IMG/VR virus record: IMGVR_UViG_3300009008_000004
Span: 82,004-146,003 of that record
DNA length: 64,000 bases
Direction: 5' to 3' (one strand)
From: a virus
The translations under genes were made by a program, and so were the position numbers. The notes beneath the pieces were generated by a model, which made no database searches, was not told where the DNA came from, and saw nothing but the letters and a program-made list of their open reading frames with translations. Below, piece after piece: positions 23,569-32,277 of the stretch (its first letter is position 1; each line of letters opens with the position of its first letter).

Positions 23569-24922
23569 GTTCCCGGAAAACCTGGGCCCGGGCGGGGTAG
23601 ACCCCTCAACTACGTATCGAAGTGGCATGCTTTGGCTACCAAAGACCAAGGTGAATGTTACGGCGATTCGTTCTGCCTGCACCATCCTGGGAGTTGATGA
23701 CCGAACGAAGAAGGAATATTCCATTTCTATGTATGAGGAGACTGACGACCATATCCTCGTGCCGAGGGAGCTATTCCCCTACGAACGGTTACCCACACCA
23801 GTGATAGACTTGGTTGTCGAGGGAACCAGTTACCCCTTCCTGGATCAGATCGCACTCCGGAGTAACCAGGGTAAGGCCTGGGAAGACCTGTACTTTGCTC
23901 GTGGCGGAGTCCTAAACCTGGGCTGCGGCAAAGGAAAGACCGTCTTAGCGTTGAAGAAGATCGCTGCGGTGGGCCGCGCAGCAATTGTCATCATCCCGAA
24001 TACCGGGCTGATGGAGCAGTGGAGAAAAGAAGCGGAGACACACCTGTGGTTAGCCCCCAAAGAGATCGGGATCATCCAGCAGGACCGCTTCGAGTGGGAC
24101 CGGCCCTTTGTAATTGCCTCCTTGCAGACTTTAGCAAGGCGAGCGCGGGATGGACAAATCCCGGACGGAATCAGAACCCACTTTGGCCTGGCTGTATGGG
24201 ACGAGGTACACCACCTTTCAGCACCGCTGTTTTCTCAGACAGCCCCACTATTCTTGGGCCGCAGACTCGGATTATCCGCAACACCAAAGCGGAGTGATGG
24301 GTTAGAGGTCATCTACCTCGCCCATCTCGGAGGAATATTCCATTCAGATATTTCTCATGAGATTACACCTCGCATCTACTTCCACAAGTTGGATACCCAG
24401 CTAAGTATGTTTGATGAGCGGATCTTGGATAAGATCGGCAACTTCAATGTAGGAAAATTCTGGCGTACCCTTGGGGAAGACCTTTCCAGAAATAAGGCAA
24501 TCATTGCACAGATCCAGCAGGCCCAGGGGAACGGCCGAAAGATTCTTGCTCTGAGCCACTCAAAAGCACACGTCGAGTTACTGAATCAGGCGGTACCCTA
24601 CTCCGGGCTTATCGACGGAGAAGTACCACAAAACGAACGACAGAGTATCCTGAAACGAAACAAGGTAGTTTTCGCAACTACACAGGTAGCTCAAGAAGGG
24701 TTAGACGCCCCGATGCTCGACACCGTGTTTTTCTTGACCCCATTCAAGGAGTGGAATATTGTCCAGCAAGGCGTTGGACGTGCCTTACGATCCCATGACG
24801 ATAAGCGGCACCCGGTCGCAGTATTCTTCTGGGATTACCAGGTTCCCGCGGCAAATGCTATGTGTAGAACATTGATGAGAGAAATGAGGAATCGTGGCTG
24901 GCAATTCAAAGTCACCGAGTAG
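23561..24922 (+). CDS. UvsW-like superfamily 2 DNA helicase
   Basis: I place the start at the GTG at 23561 (453 residues), preceded by GGAG. An earlier GTG at 23543 has no ribosome-binding site. Motifs: Walker A GCGKGKT at 121-127, DEVHH at 214-218, LSATP at 238-242, and motif VI with QQGVGRALR near 415-425. The order and an N-terminal domain of about 110 residues fit the UvsW/XPB-like SF2 helicases, which in T4 remodel replication forks and recombination intermediates. The same function suits this operon. It overlaps the leader gene by 8 nt and the next gene starts inside its 3' end (24894). Confidence 0.9.
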   Translation: MSKFPENLGPGGVDPSTTYRSGMLWLPKTKVNVTAIRSACTILGVDDRTKKEYSISMYEETDDHILVPRELFPYERLPTPVIDLVVEGTSYPFLDQIALRSNQGKAWEDLYFARGGVLNLGCGKGKTVLALKKIAAVGRAAIVIIPNTGLMEQWRKEAETHLWLAPKEIGIIQQDRFEWDRPFVIASLQTLARRARDGQIPDGIRTHFGLAVWDEVHHLSAPLFSQTAPLFLGRRLGLSATPKRSDGLEVIYLAHLGGIFHSDISHEITPRIYFHKLDTQLSMFDERILDKIGNFNVGKFWRTLGEDLSRNKAIIAQIQQAQGNGRKILALSHSKAHVELLNQAVPYSGLIDGEVPQNERQSILKRNKVVFATTQVAQEGLDAPMLDTVFFLTPFKEWNIVQQGVGRALRSHDDKRHPVAVFFWDYQVPAANAMCRTLMREMRNRGWQFKVTE

Positions 24923-25652
24923 TCCAATGGAAAAGACTGCTCACGAGAGTGCACTTACGGAGCTCTGCTCCGCATGGATGGATTGTAAGGCGTGTTCTTT
25001 GTATGCCGATCGGTACCGCCTGGTACCGGGGCAGGGGCCTGTTCCCGCAGACGTAGCTATTGTGGGAGGAGCCCCGGATCGCCACGAAGATGAAGAAGGT
25101 AAACCATTTGTAGGAGCTTCAGGGGAACTTCTGGACCTCCTCCTCGACACAGCCGGCTTCAGCCGGAAGGAGGTATTTCTCACAAACGCAGTAGCGTGTA
25201 TGACACCGAACAGCCAAATTCCTTCACGAAAACAGTTGAAGGCATGTAAGCCACGCTTGATGGATGAGTTACGTATAGCGGATCCGCTACTTATCATTAC
25301 GATGGGTGAGGTCGCTACTACAGCTTTGTTCGGGAAAAGCGTGCTGATGTACGAGGTAGCCGGGAAATTCCGCACAATGGACCTCCAGGGACGGTATGGT
25401 AAGTGGCGCACTACGGTGCTCCCGACATACCACCCTGCGTACATCCTACGACAAGGGGGCGCATCGCAGGATGAAGCCGCCAAAGAAACGTTCGGACACA
25501 TTTGTTCCGCAGTGGAGTCACTGCAAAAGTATGAGATGCTACGGAGGAAAGCGTATGGCAACACGAATGCAGAAAGCCGCGGAGGGGGCTACCTCGAGGC
25601 GGCGGAGAACCCAGAAGTTCAACCAACTGAAGACAGTTACCCAGAAGCTTGA
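24894..25652 (+). CDS. Family 4-type uracil-DNA glycosylase
   Basis: This enzyme would remove uracil from DNA. The four Fe-S cluster cysteines have family 4 spacing: C31, C34, C102 and C118. Motif 1 is VGGAPD at 57-62 (usually GEAPG), followed by the conserved KPFVGASGELLD. Motif 2 is HP at 180-181. The length of 252 residues includes a C-terminal tail of about 45 residues beyond the usual end, Glu-rich and probably disordered. The start is the GTG at 24894 with GAGG upstream; the ATG at 24927, just after the helicase stop, is an alternative. Its last 98 nt overlap the next gene. A phage UDG may counter cytosine deamination or exclude uracil-containing DNA. Confidence 0.9.
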   Translation: MAGNSKSPSSPMEKTAHESALTELCSAWMDCKACSLYADRYRLVPGQGPVPADVAIVGGAPDRHEDEEGKPFVGASGELLDLLLDTAGFSRKEVFLTNAVACMTPNSQIPSRKQLKACKPRLMDELRIADPLLIITMGEVATTALFGKSVLMYEVAGKFRTMDLQGRYGKWRTTVLPTYHPAYILRQGGASQDEAAKETFGHICSAVESLQKYEMLRRKAYGNTNAESRGGGYLEAAENPEVQPTEDSYPEA

Positions 25653-26013
25653 AGCCTTCAGGGCCCAGCACGCTGCGGTCCTTGAAGAGCTCGGGGAATT
25701 GGCGAAGGAGTACAACGCCGCCCTCTCCGACGTTGAGAAGCACCTGAGGGCCAACCCAGAAAAGATTCACATTGGGGCTTTCAAGTCATACTTCAAGCGG
25801 AGTACACCCCAAATCGATTTCACCCAGATCATCCTCAATGCACCCGGGATTCTCACCGAACCGGGAGTAGTTACCAGGATTGATGTGGACCAGGCGCAAA
25901 TTGCAGCAGAGCGGCTCAAATGCGAAGATGAGCTCAAAGCCGCAGTAACCGAGACGGAGACCATGGCTCTGTCGAAACCAAAAGCACTCCAGTTGGAGTG
26001 GACGCGGGAGTAG
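25555..26013 (+). CDS. Unknown protein overlapping the UDG gene
   Basis: The start at ATG 25555 is fixed by GGAGGA seven bases upstream. The frame is open further upstream, but only as a shadow of the UDG. The product is 152 residues: a basic N-terminus (several Arg/Lys in a row), a long helical segment that could form a coiled coil (about residues 20-70), then a mixed domain. No family is recognised. The first 32 codons are encoded in a second frame of the UDG's C-terminal tail, an overlap of 98 nt that is unusually long for this window. It sits between UDG and two further small unknown genes. Confidence 0.65.
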   Translation: MATRMQKAAEGATSRRRRTQKFNQLKTVTQKLEAFRAQHAAVLEELGELAKEYNAALSDVEKHLRANPEKIHIGAFKSYFKRSTPQIDFTQIILNAPGILTEPGVVTRIDVDQAQIAAERLKCEDELKAAVTETETMALSKPKALQLEWTRE

Positions 26014-26016
26014 CCC

Positions 26017-26388
26017 ATGTCAGAGAAAGTGCAGTTCGCTGCTACCGTATCTTCTAAAACAGAGCCCGATCTGTGGGCGCAGTGGCGCAAGAAGTACAAC
26101 AACACCCTAACTGACTTCTCCGCAGGAGAGGCCAGGGTGGAGGAATCCGTGCTCTACAGGGAAACGCATAAACTGATTGTCCCGATCGCCGGCGGCGCTC
26201 GAGAACAGTTTGTCTCCCTCGAGTTTTCCTCCAAGGTTGGGCTGAATGCGCCACACACCGCAGACGGCGTACTCCAGGGGCAGTCGCTGGCAAGGGAGCT
26301 GGCGATGCATACACAGTTCGAGTGGATCGACGTAGCAAGGAAAGAGCTGCTCGACTTCGCTCGAGATCGACTCAAGAAGGGAAGCTAA
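26017..26388 (+). CDS. Unknown small replication-operon protein
   Basis: This 123-residue soluble protein is not recognised. It has mixed alpha/beta character with no low-complexity segment. It begins 3 nt after the preceding stop, and its own stop overlaps the start of the next gene by one base (TAATG), a coupling junction. Its position between a UDG and the replicative helicase suggests a replication accessory, possibly a helicase loader or regulator, but no motif supports that. Confidence 0.65.
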   Translation: MSEKVQFAATVSSKTEPDLWAQWRKKYNNTLTDFSAGEARVEESVLYRETHKLIVPIAGGAREQFVSLEFSSKVGLNAPHTADGVLQGQSLARELAMHTQFEWIDVARKELLDFARDRLKKGS

Positions 26389-26699
26389 TGAAAACTGGCT
26401 TGGTGTCGAACCTATCAAAAGTCTTCCTGATGAGCCTCCAAATGGATATGGACCCGAAGCGGCAAGCATCGGGTCGTATCCGTCTTGGTTTGCTCGGGCC
26501 GGACGACTTCTTGGTCCCCGTTGAGTTTCCCCTGCCACCGGAGCTGTCCACCGCTATCAATGCCTTTGTGGATGAGGTAGAGGAATGGGCAGCCCGGCAA
26601 CACGTTCTGTTCTCCGCAACCCAGAAGAATAATACGGTGGTGTCTGAGTTCGATGATTCTCCACCAAAGAATCTTCTGGTAACTGAGGAGGATTCGTAA
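26388..26699 (+). CDS. Unknown small protein upstream of DnaB
   Basis: The ATG at 26388 overlaps the previous stop by one base; an in-frame upstream start would lie deep inside that gene. The product is 103 residues: a short helical N-terminus with several Met, a likely beta-rich centre containing FLVPVEFPLPPE, and an acidic C-terminus. I recognise no family. It ends one base before the GTG of the DnaB-like helicase, and its 3' end supplies that gene's GAGGAGG ribosome-binding site, so the two are tightly coupled. Confidence 0.65.
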   Translation: MKTGLVSNLSKVFLMSLQMDMDPKRQASGRIRLGLLGPDDFLVPVEFPLPPELSTAINAFVDEVEEWAARQHVLFSATQKNNTVVSEFDDSPPKNLLVTEEDS

Positions 26700-26700
26700 C

Positions 26701-28128
26701 GTGAGCGCCTGGGGACTCCAACTGGTAACTGCAATTGTGGAATCGCCTGATCCGCGGGCGGCATTTTTGCATATACTGGAGGACCAAAAGATAACGCCAC
26801 AGCATTTCCTAAATGCAGAAGCCCGGGGAGCCTATGAGTTCATCAACTATTGGTTCCACCGACCTACTGAGTTTGGGCATGTTCCGTCTCGGCAACGCTT
26901 AGAAGAGCAGTTCCCGCAAATGACTTTCCCGCCCGCCCAAGAGCCCCTCAAGGATTTGGGGAAGACAGTGCGGCAAGAATTCCTTCGCCGGCAGCTACAG
27001 GCTATCCGGGAGGAATTCAAGGTACAGTTGCAGGAAGCAGAGCCGGAAGAAGCACTTAATTTCCTCAGAGACCGCATTGGACACCTCGATGAACAGCATG
27101 TGGTGGACAACGATGTAGACTTTAGCACCTCCGGCCCCCAGATTGTCGCAGATTATCTGAAACAAATAACGACATCTGGTGGGCTCTTGGGTATCCCGTG
27201 GCCCTGGGATCAGCTGAATGAGGCCACACAGGGGATGCAGAAGGAAGATTTGATTGTCTTCTTCGGACTACCGAAGAGCATGAAGACCTGGCTGGTGCTG
27301 TACCTGACCATACACCTCATAGAGCACAACTATAAGGTCTTGGTATTCTCTCGGGAGATGAGTGCGACTACCATGTCACTCCGGTGTGCATCGGTGATGG
27401 CCAAACTCAACTACTCGCGGCTTAGAGCCGGTAACCTCTCTTTAGAGGAGTATACCGACCTCGCCTGCGCAATGGATCGCTTGGAAAAGAAAATTGGGAG
27501 CGGTAAGCTGATGTTTACCCGCGCCTCGAAGGCCGATGGAAGTCCCGGTGGTGTCTCTGATATCCAACGGAAAGTCCAGCGGTATCGTCCCGATCTTGTA
27601 GTTCTTGATAGCGCGTATATGATGACGAATGACCGTGCAGGCGGTCATTCCCTAAAATGGGGCGACCTTGCAGCCATCTCACAGGATGTAAAACAGATGG
27701 CTACAACAGCTGGTGTGCCCACTATCATGATCTGGCAAGAGAACGAATCTAAGGCCATGAAGTTCAAAGGGTCTGGGGCTCGTGGGACTGCTTCTTTGGC
27801 CATGGCGTCGCAGCTGGTGTATTACTGCGATATGGCCATACGATGTGTTTTGCAGGAGGAGAAGCAAGAACTCTCCCTGCACTTAGCAGCAACTCGTGAA
27901 TTCAAACACCCGGGATTCACAATCCACGCTAAACCGGGGCACAACTTCTCGTTCATCTCCTATGACCTACATGATGTAGCGGAGAAGAGCACGGGAGATC
28001 CCGGCACAGCAGCACATGTTCCAAAGGACCAACTTGCAGCTCTATCCGCAGCAACGCACCTGCTAAGCACCGCGGAAACCGAGCATTGCCTAAACCCGAA
28101 TACGGAGGGAGGCGATGCTGGTACGTAG
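26701..28128 (+). CDS. DnaB-like replicative DNA helicase
   Basis: This 475-residue protein has the architecture of replicative helicases: an N-terminal helical domain (about 1-130) and a RecA-fold motor. The P-loop is GLPKSMKT at 189-196, where Met replaces the Gly before the catalytic Lys. A Walker B-type DLVVLDS lies near residue 300. After it come conserved segments with Gln-Glu and Ser-Gly-Ala-Arg-Gly-Thr near 345-365, like DnaB motifs 3 and 4. It unwinds DNA ahead of the fork with the primase encoded next door. The GTG at 26701 has GAGGAGG upstream. The primase gene starts 14 nt before its stop. Confidence 0.85.
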   Translation: MSAWGLQLVTAIVESPDPRAAFLHILEDQKITPQHFLNAEARGAYEFINYWFHRPTEFGHVPSRQRLEEQFPQMTFPPAQEPLKDLGKTVRQEFLRRQLQAIREEFKVQLQEAEPEEALNFLRDRIGHLDEQHVVDNDVDFSTSGPQIVADYLKQITTSGGLLGIPWPWDQLNEATQGMQKEDLIVFFGLPKSMKTWLVLYLTIHLIEHNYKVLVFSREMSATTMSLRCASVMAKLNYSRLRAGNLSLEEYTDLACAMDRLEKKIGSGKLMFTRASKADGSPGGVSDIQRKVQRYRPDLVVLDSAYMMTNDRAGGHSLKWGDLAAISQDVKQMATTAGVPTIMIWQENESKAMKFKGSGARGTASLAMASQLVYYCDMAIRCVLQEEKQELSLHLAATREFKHPGFTIHAKPGHNFSFISYDLHDVAEKSTGDPGTAAHVPKDQLAALSAATHLLSTAETEHCLNPNTEGGDAGT

Positions 28129-29164
28129 TGAGATAGTTGCGATGCTTGAGCATAAGTTACGCATTATAGACCACACCGGTGAGAACCTGGCGTGTATCTG
28201 CCCATTCCATAAGGGTGGGCGAGAAAGCAGGCCATCGTTCTACGTCTATGTTGGTCCTGTCTATGGAACCAAGGTTCCGGGGATGGCCTTCTGCCACACC
28301 TGTAATCGCGGTTGGTCTTTGAAGGGTCTGCTGAAAGACCTTGGCACCCCTTTGAAGAGAATCGATGCCCTCACCAAGGATATCCCTACTGTGGGGGAGC
28401 GCATCACACCGATCCGGTATGCAAAGGGGCTCACCTTCGATAATCCGGTTCTACCTGAAGGTCTGCTGGGGGTATATGATAGCTGCCCGGTGGATCTCCT
28501 GGATGCCGGGTTTGAGATGAGCATCTTGCGCAAATACGAGATCGGGTTCGATCCGTTCCTCGACCGCATCACTTTCCCGTTGCGGGACCACAAAGGCAAT
28601 CTCATTGGAATATCCGGCCGCTCAGTAGCGAAGTTCCCGAAGTACAGATACCACTTGTACCGGGGGGATGACCTGCGAAAGGCCGGAGACGACGACAAAG
28701 AGTTGGCGCGGGCCTGTTCCGGGTATAAGCTATTCAAAGGACGGTTCCTTTGGAACCTCCACTCGATGTACACAACAGCTATCATGGGATCTATCCCGTA
28801 CGTTATTGTTGTAGAAGGGTTCAAGCAGGCCATGTGGCTCGCCCAGGCTGGGTGGGACTACACAGTTGCATTGATGGGTTCGCATATGTCTCGGGAACAG
28901 GCGACTCTTCTGATGCGGCTGGGGGCACCTGTCTACATCTTTCTCGACAATGATGCTGCGGGGCAGCAGTCAGCACCGAAGCTGGTGAAGTGGTTGCGCC
29001 GGCAAAGTCCTGACATCTACCAAGTAACGTACCCTGTGGGTACTGAGGATCTCTCCCCGGATGACTTCCGGCCGGAGGATCTATCGTCAATCCTAACAAT
29101 AGTGGGGCAACAGAATGGACAAGTTGCAAGCATTCACCAAGAAGTTCAACAAACAGAAGGCTAA
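28115..29164 (+). CDS. DnaG-type DNA primase
   Basis: Primase makes RNA primers for lagging-strand synthesis. The N-terminal CHC2-type zinc finger is visible (C29, H32, C60, C63; C27 is also near). The TOPRIM catalytic domain shows VVEGFKQA near residue 232-239 with its Glu, and FLDNDAAG near 272-279 with its two Asp. At 349 residues it is short: cellular DnaG is about 580 because it has a C-terminal helicase-binding domain, which is reduced or absent here. The ATG at 28115 has GGAGGGAGG upstream and overlaps the helicase gene; its own end overlaps the next gene by 50 nt. Confidence 0.9.
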   Translation: MLVRSEIVAMLEHKLRIIDHTGENLACICPFHKGGRESRPSFYVYVGPVYGTKVPGMAFCHTCNRGWSLKGLLKDLGTPLKRIDALTKDIPTVGERITPIRYAKGLTFDNPVLPEGLLGVYDSCPVDLLDAGFEMSILRKYEIGFDPFLDRITFPLRDHKGNLIGISGRSVAKFPKYRYHLYRGDDLRKAGDDDKELARACSGYKLFKGRFLWNLHSMYTTAIMGSIPYVIVVEGFKQAMWLAQAGWDYTVALMGSHMSREQATLLMRLGAPVYIFLDNDAAGQQSAPKLVKWLRRQSPDIYQVTYPVGTEDLSPDDFRPEDLSSILTIVGQQNGQVASIHQEVQQTEG

Positions 29165-30197
29165 GCAGCCGAAAGGTGGGGGCGGTGATCGCAAGGCCCC
29201 GGCTTGGGCCCAAAGAAGAAAGGCGATCCGCATGGGACCCACTCCCGTCTGGGTGTGGCTCTATCCCGGGGAGTATGAGGATGGGATGCCCTTGTATGAG
29301 TACTGGGCAACCTGGCTGAAAAGAGATGGTAGAAATCGTTTCATCCTCTGCAACTGTCACGGAGGGCAGAGGGAGGGGGCGAAATGTCTCCTGTGCCATA
29401 AGATGCAGGAAGAAGAGAACGATCATTACATTCCGAAACCGAGAGTGGCGATCAATGCAATCGAGCTTGCGGACTTCCACAAGATCGAGAAGAAGAGTGA
29501 GAAGGGCACCGTTTGGTACGAATACGAACGTTGTGCCGGTACCGACGCACTCGGCCGGAATTTGTGTAAATATTGCGATGCGAAGATCGAGACCGTCTAC
29601 GGTCGCCGCGGGTTTTTGAACCTTGGAAAGGGCTACTGGAACAACTTCCAGAAAGTCATGGAAGAGGCCCGTAAGATCTGCAAGACCTGTGGTGGGAGCC
29701 TTCATCTGCTTCGGTATGTGTGTGCTGAGTGCGACGAGGTATTCCTCGACCCGGCAAAGAGCACCGTTACCGAGGAACAGCGGCAGGAGATGGAAACCAA
29801 GGATACCGTATGCCCGATGTGCGTACACAAGGGCCCGGCCAAAAAGGTCGTCGGTTGTTTCAAGAAGGACGAGGATACGGATAAGTTCGTGAAGGGTTGT
29901 GATACACCCATCCCCTCCGACATCTTCGACTTCCCACTCCTCCTTTCCATTGAAGGTGAAGGACCCGGCAGCACACTGACTTGCGACGTCCAGCAGATGG
30001 AACCGCAGGAAATGCCGGATGAGGTCCAGGCCATGATGGTGCCTTACGACTTCGAGTCCTTCTTCGGAGAGATGCCTGTTACCGAGCAGGCAAACATCAT
30101 GGGCGTAAATGAAGTTCCCAAGCATCTGCTTGCGGAATCTGAAGGTGGGGACGCTTCCGCCGAGCCGAGTAAGCCCAAGACCATCAACTACGAGTAG
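29115..30197 (+). CDS. Cys-rich protein, candidate single-stranded DNA-binding protein
   Basis: This 360-residue protein has about six Cys pairs of zinc-ribbon type, between residue 77 (CNCHGG) and residue 275: CxxCH, CKYC, CKTC, CAEC, CPMC and a last C...C. The N-terminus is basic and the C-terminus acidic and disordered (Glu, Pro, Ser), a layout common in phage ssDNA-binding proteins such as gp32, whose acidic tail recruits partners. It sits between primase and DNA polymerase, where phages often encode the SSB. No OB-fold signature can be read by eye, so the function is a proposal. It could also be a zinc-dependent replication or transcription factor. Confidence 0.6.
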   Translation: MDKLQAFTKKFNKQKAKQPKGGGGDRKAPAWAQRRKAIRMGPTPVWVWLYPGEYEDGMPLYEYWATWLKRDGRNRFILCNCHGGQREGAKCLLCHKMQEEENDHYIPKPRVAINAIELADFHKIEKKSEKGTVWYEYERCAGTDALGRNLCKYCDAKIETVYGRRGFLNLGKGYWNNFQKVMEEARKICKTCGGSLHLLRYVCAECDEVFLDPAKSTVTEEQRQEMETKDTVCPMCVHKGPAKKVVGCFKKDEDTDKFVKGCDTPIPSDIFDFPLLLSIEGEGPGSTLTCDVQQMEPQEMPDEVQAMMVPYDFESFFGEMPVTEQANIMGVNEVPKHLLAESEGGDASAEPSKPKTINYE

Positions 30198-30201
30198 AGC
30201 T

Positions 30202-32100
30202 ATGCTACGCGCCGGAAATCTACTGCCAAAACCTATTACTATCCGGACGCAGAGCCAGCTTGAGCAGGCAGTAGCAGAACTGTGGGATGCCCCGATGTTG
30301 GCGTACGATACCGAAACCACCGGTCTCAGCCGACCTCGGGACATCGCCCGGTTCCTGGCATTGTCAGATGGTAAGCGCCGCTATTGTATTGGTCCAGAGC
30401 TCATCATGGCCGACGAGGTCAAGTTGTTGATGGAGAAGCCAGACCAAAAGCTAATTGCGCACAATGCCAACTTCGACGCCTGGATGATGCATAACATAAA
30501 TGTGCACGTATACCGGATTCCCGAGCGGACATACGACACGGCTGTAATGCACCTACTCTATGATGATCTCTCCCCGCACAGCCTGGACGTTGTTGCCAGC
30601 CAACTGGTCAACATCCATAAGTACTCTTTCACCACAGCTTTCCCAGAAGCTAAGAAAGAGAGGGGAATCAAGATCGGGGAAATGTTGGACAAGATTTGGG
30701 CGACCGACCCAGAACGCGTTAGCCACTACGCCTCCCTCGATGCTTACGCTACGTACAAGGTATTCATCAAACTGCGGGAGCTTCTGCAGGGGATGAAGAT
30801 CATGGACGAGCAAACACTGTGGGACTACTACTGCACCTATGAGCTCCCGTTCACCAGCGTACTACTCAGCATGGAAATGACGGGGGTTGAGGTGGACATG
30901 ACCACCCTGCAAGCAATGCGACCGGACTTGGACCAAAGAGAGCATGATCTTCGGCGCTGGTTCGCAAAAGAGGCAGGTACACTGGTTCGACCGACAGGTA
31001 AGAAGATATCGGAATTCTTTTTCGATAATCTCAAGCTTCCCCCACTCAAACTCTCGGAAGAGACAGGTGTCCCTTCCCTAGATAAAGAAACTTTGAAGAT
31101 GTGGGCTGCTACCGGTAGCGAGCATGCGCAAAAGCTTCTGGAGTGGAGGCAAACTATCGACATGCGCACACGATATGTCGCTAACCTGGAAAACCTGGTC
31201 CACAAAAAGACAGGGCGGTTGCACACGACGTTCAATCAGCACATTGTGAAGACCGGGCGTTTGAGTAGTTCTGACCCAAACCTGCAGAACCAGCCCCCGG
31301 AAGTACGCAAGGTCTTTGTAGCCAGTAAGGGCAAACGCCTGCTGGTTATGGACTATGGACAGGTGGAGTGGCGAATAACCGCGTATCTCTCCGGTGATGT
31401 TCGGATGACCAAGGACATACAAGAGGGGAAGGATGCCCATGCTGCAACCGCGGCTGCGATGTTCGAGGTTCCATATGAGGACGTTATTGCGGCTAAAAAG
31501 GTAGAGGATGAGGAACTACTTACTGAACGGCAAGTACAACTTCTCCGTCTAAGGTCCTTGGCTAAGACACTTAACTTCGGAATTCTTTACGGAGAAGGCC
31601 CACACAAGCTGTCGCAACAGTTGGGTATTACCGTAGACGAAGCTAAGAGCCTGTTACGTAAGTTCCGAGAAACTTACCCGGAGCTACACAAGTACTTCCG
31701 TGATACGATCAATCTGGCCACAGAGATGGGCTACTGCCAAACACTCTTGGGCCGTCCCCGGCAGCTCCCTAACCTGGGTTCTGCCAACCGTGCCAGAGCA
31801 GCCAGTGACGAACGTCGAGCGAAGAATAGCCCAATCCAGGGTTCTGCCGCAGACATCATCAAAGCCGCAATGGTAAATCTATGGAGAAACAAGTATTTCA
31901 CCTCCGGGCAAGCTACGATTTTGCTGCAGGTGCACGACGAGCTTGTTATCGAAATAGACGAAGAGTTAGAGCACGATGAAGCGTTCAATACTACAGTGGA
32001 TTACCACATGAAAAACCCGCTGGGACCACTCACATTGGGCCCAGATATTCCGCTTACAATTGATAAGGCGTATGCGGACAATTGGAGGGAGGGGAAGTAG
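30202..32100 (+). CDS. polA: Family A DNA polymerase with 3'-5' exonuclease
   Basis: This is the replicative polymerase. I start it at the ATG at 30202, 4 nt after the previous stop (632 residues). The proofreading exonuclease has YDTETTGL (D36, E38), IAHNANFD and an ExoIII YASLD. The polymerase has motif A DYGQVEWR at about 384-391 (usual form DYSQIELR), motif B with Lys, NFG and a Tyr near 455-470, and motif C QVHDE near 576. The residue that decides ddNTP/dNTP choice in the O-helix is Phe, as in E. coli Pol I, where T7 has Tyr. There is no 5'-nuclease domain. The next gene starts at once after the stop. Confidence 0.95.
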   Translation: MLRAGNLLPKPITIRTQSQLEQAVAELWDAPMLAYDTETTGLSRPRDIARFLALSDGKRRYCIGPELIMADEVKLLMEKPDQKLIAHNANFDAWMMHNINVHVYRIPERTYDTAVMHLLYDDLSPHSLDVVASQLVNIHKYSFTTAFPEAKKERGIKIGEMLDKIWATDPERVSHYASLDAYATYKVFIKLRELLQGMKIMDEQTLWDYYCTYELPFTSVLLSMEMTGVEVDMTTLQAMRPDLDQREHDLRRWFAKEAGTLVRPTGKKISEFFFDNLKLPPLKLSEETGVPSLDKETLKMWAATGSEHAQKLLEWRQTIDMRTRYVANLENLVHKKTGRLHTTFNQHIVKTGRLSSSDPNLQNQPPEVRKVFVASKGKRLLVMDYGQVEWRITAYLSGDVRMTKDIQEGKDAHAATAAAMFEVPYEDVIAAKKVEDEELLTERQVQLLRLRSLAKTLNFGILYGEGPHKLSQQLGITVDEAKSLLRKFRETYPELHKYFRDTINLATEMGYCQTLLGRPRQLPNLGSANRARAASDERRAKNSPIQGSAADIIKAAMVNLWRNKYFTSGQATILLQVHDELVIEIDEELEHDEAFNTTVDYHMKNPLGPLTLGPDIPLTIDKAYADNWREGK

Positions 32101-32277
32101 ATGGAAAAATATGGAGTAGAGACCGACCCCGCATTGGAGAAGGCGGCAGGAGTAGGAGCCACCTGCCCGGTGTGCGGAGCAAAGACAGAGCAACACGGGC
32201 CAGTTACAAAGTGCCCCGCCTGCGGCACAAAACCCTTCGAGAAAACTGATGGTAGCAAAGAAAAAGAAGAGGGGTAG
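32101..32277 (+). CDS. CPxCG-type zinc-ribbon microprotein
   Basis: The ATG directly follows the polymerase stop and has a GGAGGGGAAG ribosome-binding site, so translation of this 58-residue protein is well supported. Two pairs of cysteines (CPVCG at residues 22-26 and CPAC at 38-41) make a classic zinc ribbon; the tail is Lys/Glu-rich. Its last 29 nt overlap the RecA-like gene. Tiny zinc ribbons of this type often act as adaptor or regulatory subunits, so a polymerase or recombinase accessory role is plausible. No closer family can be named. Confidence 0.8.
   Translation: MEKYGVETDPALEKAAGVGATCPVCGAKTEQHGPVTKCPACGTKPFEKTDGSKEKEEG

Noticed and set aside
28821-30344. Long minus-strand open frame (507 codons) across the replication genes
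   Set aside because: It lies opposite primase, the Cys-rich protein and the start of the DNA polymerase, all of which have clear motifs. It has no ribosome-binding site or family-like content, so it is a shadow frame.
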